A stretch of 47,718 nt of DNA from Variovorax sp. dw_308 (lineage in GTDB: Bacteria > Pseudomonadota > Gammaproteobacteria > Burkholderiales > Burkholderiaceae_C). Made by a program: the position numbers and the translations under genes. This document shows positions 43,309 to 47,718 of this stretch, in pieces (position 1 is the stretch's first letter; the number at the start of each line of letters is the position of its first letter). Location: assembly GCF_019207085.1 (NCBI RefSeq), contig NZ_JAATOM010000035.1, positions 1 through 47,718 on the forward strand, given 5' to 3'. The notes below the pieces were generated by a model, which saw only the letters and a list, made by a program, of their open reading frames with translations, had not been told where the DNA came from and did no database searches.

Positions 43309-46300
43309 ATGGCTACATCCTCTTTCACGATCCATGGCCGTCTGCCGCGTGGGAGAAGTGGACTGTCTCTCACCGTCACGCTGCTCGCAGCCTCCGTTGC
43401 GCCTGCGCATGCCCAAACCGAATGGACCGGAAGATTCGGCAGTGACTGGTTCCTCAGCGGGAACTGGAGCGCCGGCTATCCCAGGCAAACGACCGACGGG
43501 ATCATCAACACGGTGACGCCGAATTCGACTGAGATATCGAGCTTGGGTGCGCAGGCCAGAAATCTCGACATCGGTCCACTCGCAACAGGGAGACTCCTCA
43601 TCCAGACCGGCGGGACATTGGCCGATTCCTTCGGCGCAATCGGCAATTTGACGGGTGGCGCGGGCACTGTGACGGTGACCGGCGTCGGCTCCAGTTGGTC
43701 GAATGCCGGAGGCGTCGTGCTGGGCGGCCAGGGCACGGCCACCCTCTTGATTCAAGACGGCGGCGCGATGCAAAGTGCCAACGCCTCCATCGGATTGGGG
43801 TCCGGTTCAGCGGGCATGGTGACGGTGACCGGCGCGGGCTCCAACTGGACGAACGGAATCAGCGGCGGGCTCAATATCGGCAGTTCCGGCACAGGCTCGC
43901 TGACGATCGCGAACGGCGGGGTCGTTACCAATATTTCTGCCAACTTCGCTGCCAACGTCGGCGCCAATGCAGGCTCGCGGGGTACGGTGACGGTGACCGG
44001 CGCGGGCTCCACCTGGACCAACGTTCCCGGAGTCAACGTTGGCAATCGGGGCACAGGCACGCTCACGATTGCGGATGGCGGCGTCGTCAACGGGCCTGTT
44101 GTGATCGCGAGCAATCCCGGCGGGACCGGGACACTCAATATCGGCGCGGGCGCGGGCGAGCCGGCCGCTGCACCCGGCACGTTGACGGCGCGGAGCATCG
44201 AATTTGGCGCCGGCACCGGCACGATCAACTTCAATCACACGTCCGCCGCTTACGTTTTCGCACCCGAGATCATCGGCAACGGCACCGTCAACGTGCTCGC
44301 CGGCACGACCATCTTCACTTTCAACAGCACCAACTACACCGGGCGGACCACCATCAGTCCCGCCGGTACGCTCCAACTCGGCGATGGCGGGACGAGCGGC
44401 TCGATCACCGGCGATGTCACCGACAACGGCACCTTCTCCGTCAACCGCTCGGGCCCCTTCACCTTTGGCGGGGTGATCTCCGGCTCCGGCGCCTTCCACC
44501 AGCTCGGCACCGGCACCACTATCCTGACAGGCGCCAACACCTACACCGGGGTCACGACCATCAGCAGCGGCACCCTGCAACTGGGGGTCGGCGGCACGAC
44601 CGGCAGCATCGTGGGCGACGTGGCCAACAACGCATCGCTGGTCTTCAATCGCAGCGACGCATTGACCTTCAGCGGCGCCATCAGCGGGAGCGGCACCGTC
44701 ACCAAGCTCAACGGCGCCACGCTGACCCTGACGGGTGCCAGCTCCTACGGCGGCGGCACGCTTCTCAAGGGAGGCCAGATCACCGTGGGCCACGACACCG
44801 CGCTGGGCGGCGGCGCGCTGGCCATGGACGAAGGCACCAAGCTGGCCTTTGGCCGCGACGGCCTGAACCTGGCCAATGCCGTGGTGCTCACCGGCACCAG
44901 CGACCCCGTCATCGACACCGGCGCTTTCACCGGTACGCTGTCGGGCGTCATCTCCGGCGGGGGCGGCCTCACCAAGAACGGCAGCGGCACGCTGGTGCTC
45001 GCGGGCGTCAATACCTACGCCGGCGCCACCACCGTGGCCGCGGGTACGTTGCGCGCGGGCGCTGCGAACGCGTTGAGCGCCGCGTCCAGCCACGCGGTAG
45101 CCCCGGGCGCCACGCTCGACACTGGCGGCTTCAACCAGCAGGTGGCGGCCCTGGCAAACAGCGGCACGGTCAGCCTGGTCGGCGCCAATGCGGGCAGCAC
45201 GCTCACGGTCTCCGGCCCCTATGCCGGGAACGCGGGCATCCTCAAGGTAGGCACCGGCCTGCCTGGAAGCGACAGACTGGTGATCGACGGAGCAACATCC
45301 ACGGCGAGCGGCACCACCAGCGTCCAGGTCGCCTCCCTGGGCGGGCTGGGCGCGCCGACCACCGGCGACGGTGTCGAAGTCATCAGCGCGCGCAACGGCG
45401 CCACCACCACTGCGCAGACCACCCACAGCGCCTTCAGCCTGGCGGGCGGGCACGTGGACGCGGGTGCCTTTGAGTACCGGCTCCAGCCGGGGAATGCGCA
45501 AGGCGCGGGCGAGAACTGGTACCTGCGTTCGACGACAACACTGCCGCCAGTGATCCCGCCTGTAATCCCGCCTGTTGTGCCCCCGGGCGAGGCCGGGCCC
45601 CCGGGTGAATCCGGCCCCCCTCCGGTCGTGCCTGTGCAGCCGCCGACGAGCCCCCCTGTGCAAGTCCCGATCTACCGGGCCGAGGTGCCACTTCTGGCGG
45701 CCTTGCCGGGGCAACTGCGCCAGGCCGACCTGGCCATGCTCGGCAACCTGCATCGACGCCTGGGCGATGAAGTGCCCGGGACCTCCGGCGCCGACCCAGC
45801 AACGCAGACCCCATCGAGCCTTGCCGATGCAGGCACGCGCCGGGCCTGGGCGCGCGTCGTGTATGCGGACTTGAGCGTGGCGGAGCCAGGCGTCGCGCAG
45901 GCCACCACCGACCTGCGCGTGAGCGGCCTGCAAGCCGGCACCGACCTGCTGGTGACCGACACCTGGCGGGCGGGCGTCTACGTCGGCTATCTGGACGGCA
46001 ACGCCGACGTCAGCGGCAATGCGCGCGGCGTCATGGGACGCGTCGGCAGCAACGACCTGCGCTCGCGCTTCCTGGGCGCCTATGCGACATGGATGGATGC
46101 CAGCGGCTGGTACGTCGACAGCGTGCTGCAGGGCGCCAGCCATCGCTACGACGTGCGACCGGATATCAACCCCAGCGTGTCGGGCAAGGCCAGCGGCTTC
46201 ATCGCCTCGGTGGAAGCCGGCAAGGCATTCGCGCTGAGCGAGCACTGGAACATCGAACCACAGGCGCAAATCGCCTGGCGGCACAACAGTTACGACGACC

Positions 46301-46659
46301 TGCTTCTTTCCGGCGCGCGCGTGCAGCAGGACTCGGGCAGCGGCTGGATCGCCCGGCTGGGCTTGCGCATCAAGGGCGATCTGCCCAGCGCCGCCGGCCG
46401 GCTGCAACCCTACGCGCGAGTGAACTTCTACCGCGCGAACTTCAGCGACGATGCCGCCCTCTTCATCGGGCCGGCGGCATCGACCGTGATCTCGAGCGGC
46501 GGCAGCTACAGCGCCGGCGAAGTCGCCGCGGGCGCAACCCTGGCGCTGACACCGGCCACAAGCCTTTACGGCGAAATCGGCCACCAGTGGAACATCGGCG
46601 GCGAGGCCAGCGTGAAGTCTTCCGTGCTGGGCTCGCTCGGCATCAAGGTGCGCTGGTAG
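43309..46659 (+). CDS. Autotransporter (type Va), beta-helical passenger
   Basis: 1116 residues. Signal peptide 1-35 (LTVTLLAASVAPAHA). Passenger ~36-744: three VTVTGAGSxWTN units with GTGTLTIADGGVV, then four autotransporter-associated beta-strand repeats (ILTGANTYTGVTTISSGTLQ, LVLAGVNTYAGATTVAAGTL and variants). Pro-rich, partly collagen-like linker ~745-787. C-terminal beta domain ~843-1116 (RAWARVVYADLSV ... SVLGSLGIKVRW), ending in the aromatic residue expected for outer-membrane insertion. Surface adhesin or biofilm role is likely but not shown; no protease or esterase motif seen. A GGGGAG lies just upstream of the ATG, 21 bp after the TAXI gene. Confidence 0.92.
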   Translation: MATSSFTIHGRLPRGRSGLSLTVTLLAASVAPAHAQTEWTGRFGSDWFLSGNWSAGYPRQTTDGIINTVTPNSTEISSLGAQARNLDIGPLATGRLLIQTGGTLADSFGAIGNLTGGAGTVTVTGVGSSWSNAGGVVLGGQGTATLLIQDGGAMQSANASIGLGSGSAGMVTVTGAGSNWTNGISGGLNIGSSGTGSLTIANGGVVTNISANFAANVGANAGSRGTVTVTGAGSTWTNVPGVNVGNRGTGTLTIADGGVVNGPVVIASNPGGTGTLNIGAGAGEPAAAPGTLTARSIEFGAGTGTINFNHTSAAYVFAPEIIGNGTVNVLAGTTIFTFNSTNYTGRTTISPAGTLQLGDGGTSGSITGDVTDNGTFSVNRSGPFTFGGVISGSGAFHQLGTGTTILTGANTYTGVTTISSGTLQLGVGGTTGSIVGDVANNASLVFNRSDALTFSGAISGSGTVTKLNGATLTLTGASSYGGGTLLKGGQITVGHDTALGGGALAMDEGTKLAFGRDGLNLANAVVLTGTSDPVIDTGAFTGTLSGVISGGGGLTKNGSGTLVLAGVNTYAGATTVAAGTLRAGAANALSAASSHAVAPGATLDTGGFNQQVAALANSGTVSLVGANAGSTLTVSGPYAGNAGILKVGTGLPGSDRLVIDGATSTASGTTSVQVASLGGLGAPTTGDGVEVISARNGATTTAQTTHSAFSLAGGHVDAGAFEYRLQPGNAQGAGENWYLRSTTTLPPVIPPVIPPVVPPGEAGPPGESGPPPVVPVQPPTSPPVQVPIYRAEVPLLAALPGQLRQADLAMLGNLHRRLGDEVPGTSGADPATQTPSSLADAGTRRAWARVVYADLSVAEPGVAQATTDLRVSGLQAGTDLLVTDTWRAGVYVGYLDGNADVSGNARGVMGRVGSNDLRSRFLGAYATWMDASGWYVDSVLQGASHRYDVRPDINPSVSGKASGFIASVEAGKAFALSEHWNIEPQAQIAWRHNSYDDLLLSGARVQQDSGSGWIARLGLRIKGDLPSAAGRLQPYARVNFYRANFSDDAALFIGPAASTVISSGGSYSAGEVAAGATLALTPATSLYGEIGHQWNIGGEASVKSSVLGSLGIKVRW

Positions 46660-46672
46660 GTGCTTACTGTGC

Positions 46673-46691
46673 CGGGCCATGTCGTGGCCCG
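46673..46691 (+). terminator. Hairpin after the autotransporter gene
   Basis: CGGGCCA/TGGCCCG stem (7 bp) with a 5-nt loop, 13 bp after the stop codon. No clear U run follows, so terminator function is tentative. It precedes the FNR-like box of the next gene. Confidence 0.5.
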
Positions 46692-46694
46692 TGA

Positions 46695-46736
46695 TTGACA
46701 CGCGTCAATGCGCGGCACGAGCCGAGCGCGCATGCT
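46695..46736 (+). promoter_or_regulatory. CRP/FNR-like box and -10 (class II spacing)
   Basis: Perfect palindrome TTGAC-acgc-GTCAA (46695-46708; with flanking A/T the dyad extends to ATTGAC/GTCAAT), centre 46701.5. CATGCT at 46731-46736 starts 29.5 bp from the centre: the same hexamer and the same spacing as the site at 36254-36295. The start codon of the DUF2092 gene lies about 43 nt beyond the predicted transcription start. Confidence 0.7.
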
Positions 46737-46785
46737 GAGGTTCTTCAGGGTGGCTTTCCGTGCCGCAGCCCCAAGGAGAAAGCTT

Positions 46786-47574
46786 ATGAAACTCGCAGGA
46801 CTCGCATCGGCCGTGCTGGCCTTGTCGTTGGCCGCGCCAACCGTTGTCGCGCAAACGCCCGCGGCAGGCGCGCCCCCGGCGCCAGCCGCCAGCCCCCCCG
46901 CCGGCAATCCCGTCGACCCGGCGTCGATCCAGGCGCTCAAGGACATGGGAACCTACTTGCAGACCCTGACTCGCTTCCGGACCTCGACCTCGCTGATGGG
47001 CGAGCGCGTGCTGGCCGACGGGCAGAAGCTGCTGCACAGCGCATCGGCGACCGTCGACGTGCAGCGTCCGAACAAGCTGCGCGCCCACATGTGGAGTGCT
47101 CGTTCCGAGCGTGAAATCATCTACGGCGGCGGGACGGCCACCCTCTACTACCCGGCGCAGAAGTACTACTCGTCGGTCGAGTTCTCGGGCTCGAACGCCG
47201 AGCTGGTGAGCGAACTTGAAAAGCGGTACGGCGTCGAGATCCCGCTGGCCGACCTGTTCCTGTGGGGCACCCCGGCTGCACCGGTCGACAAGATCGAGTC
47301 TGCGATGAATGCCGGCCAGGATCTCATCGGGAACGATCTCTGCGACCACTACGCATTTCGCCAGGGGGATTTCGACTGGCAGATATGGATCGCAAGCGGC
47401 GCCATGCCGCTGCCGCGCAAGCTCGTGGTGACCAACCGTGCCGACGATGCCCGACCCCAGTCGGTCACCTCCATGGATTGGAATCTGAAGCCTGCCTTCA
47501 ACGACGCGACCTTCAGGTTCACGCCGCCCAAGGGGGCGACAAAAATCCAGATCGTTCCCACGAAAACCAACTAG
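46786..47574 (+). CDS. DUF2092 periplasmic protein
   Basis: 262 residues. Signal peptide MKLAGLASAVLALSLAAPTVVAQ, then a Pro/Ala-rich stretch and a lipoprotein-localisation-like beta domain: IQALKDMGTYLQTLTRFRTS, VQRPNKLRAHMWSARSEREIIYGGGTATLYYPAQKYYSSV (in part), DWQIWIASGAMPLPRKLVV, FNDATFRFTPPKGATKI. It fits DUF2092, a family of predicted periplasmic LolA-like proteins of unknown function. AAGGAG precedes ATG 46786. It is followed 12 bp later by a Gly-rich secreted ORF. Confidence 0.85.
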   Translation: MKLAGLASAVLALSLAAPTVVAQTPAAGAPPAPAASPPAGNPVDPASIQALKDMGTYLQTLTRFRTSTSLMGERVLADGQKLLHSASATVDVQRPNKLRAHMWSARSEREIIYGGGTATLYYPAQKYYSSVEFSGSNAELVSELEKRYGVEIPLADLFLWGTPAAPVDKIESAMNAGQDLIGNDLCDHYAFRQGDFDWQIWIASGAMPLPRKLVVTNRADDARPQSVTSMDWNLKPAFNDATFRFTPPKGATKIQIVPTKTN

Positions 47575-47586
47575 AGGAGCATGACC

Positions 47587-47718
47587 ATGAAAGGATCATT
47601 CCGCGGATTGCCCGCAGCCACGCTGGCCGCTCTTGTCCTGGTGGGTTTCGCATCCATCCCCGCTGCCGAGGCGGCGGGTGATCGCGGCGGCGGTGGCGCA
47701 CGCGCTGGAGGCGGGGGT
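47587..47718 (+). CDS. Secreted Gly-rich protein (3' partial)
   Basis: First 44 codons of an ORF running off the right edge. Signal peptide MKGSFRGLPAATLAALVLVG... with cleavage near AEA-A, followed by GDRGGGGARAGGGG. ATG 47587 has AGGAG at good spacing; an ATG two codons earlier is too close. Function cannot be told from the fragment; probably an operon partner of the DUF2092 gene. Confidence 0.65.
   Translation, partial: MKGSFRGLPAATLAALVLVGFASIPAAEAAGDRGGGGARAGGGG

Noticed and set aside
43807..46701. 964-codon minus-strand open frame opposite the autotransporter
   Set aside because: Shadow of a repetitive GC-rich gene; no motif, and the plus strand has a signal peptide and a beta barrel.

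Overview
The window is a chromosomal segment of a high-GC betaproteobacterium, most likely Burkholderiales/Comamonadaceae and Variovorax-like. This is inferred from gene content and order: the block ilvB-ilvH-ilvC-pssA-leuA, the sigma factor-DUF3619-DUF3106-RDD-dgkA run, a Gcr 'site-specific recombinase' family membrane protein, an IclR-type pobR/pobA pair, and GC-rich palindromic repeats. No phage, IS element, rRNA or CRISPR array was seen.

Layout. 1-2785: thiamine operon thiO(partial)-thiS-thiG-thiE with stop/start overlaps. 2884-5388: a likely polyhydroxyalkanoate-granule cluster (two phasin-like proteins, a PhaD-like TetR regulator, a serine alpha/beta hydrolase). 5404-7324: a small DUF3606 gene, an HSL-type esterase and tRNA-Asn(GTT), each with visible terminators or promoters. 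7376-9454: divergent pobR/pobA for 4-hydroxybenzoate catabolism. 9494-11826: the N-degron aminoacyl-transferases aat-bpt, then an IclR regulator. 11888-21344 (minus strand): pbpG, two 2-isopropylmalate synthases of different subfamilies, a leucine attenuator with a 17-codon leader peptide, pssA, and ilvC-ilvH-ilvB. 21626-25051: an ECF-like sigma factor operon followed by dgkA and a LOG-family gene. 25240-31813: a PII protein, an EamA transporter, a GNAT protein invaded in frame by an 84-bp tandem repeat, soluble (ppa) and membrane (hppA) pyrophosphatases in divergent orientation, and a SnoaL-like gene.

31843-47718 is the accessory, most interesting part. Nine tightly packed minus-strand genes encode an AI-2E permease, a tripartite efflux system (outer-membrane factor, HlyD adaptor, DUF2955/FUSC pump), a small lipoprotein, a duplicated-domain periplasmic protein, an internally deleted phosphotransacetylase remnant, a Gcr membrane protein and a DUF2254 membrane protein. 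Divergent from them are an orphan membrane-anchored TAXI protein, a large autotransporter, a DUF2092 protein and the start of a Gly-rich secreted protein. Three intergenic regions here carry TTGAC-N4-GTCAA-like palindromes, typical of the CRP/FNR family. Each lies exactly 29.5 bp from a -10-like hexamer, and two of these hexamers are the identical CATGCT. This suggests the whole block is one oxygen- or redox-responsive envelope regulon.

All calls come from reading the sequence and from family knowledge; no database search was run.
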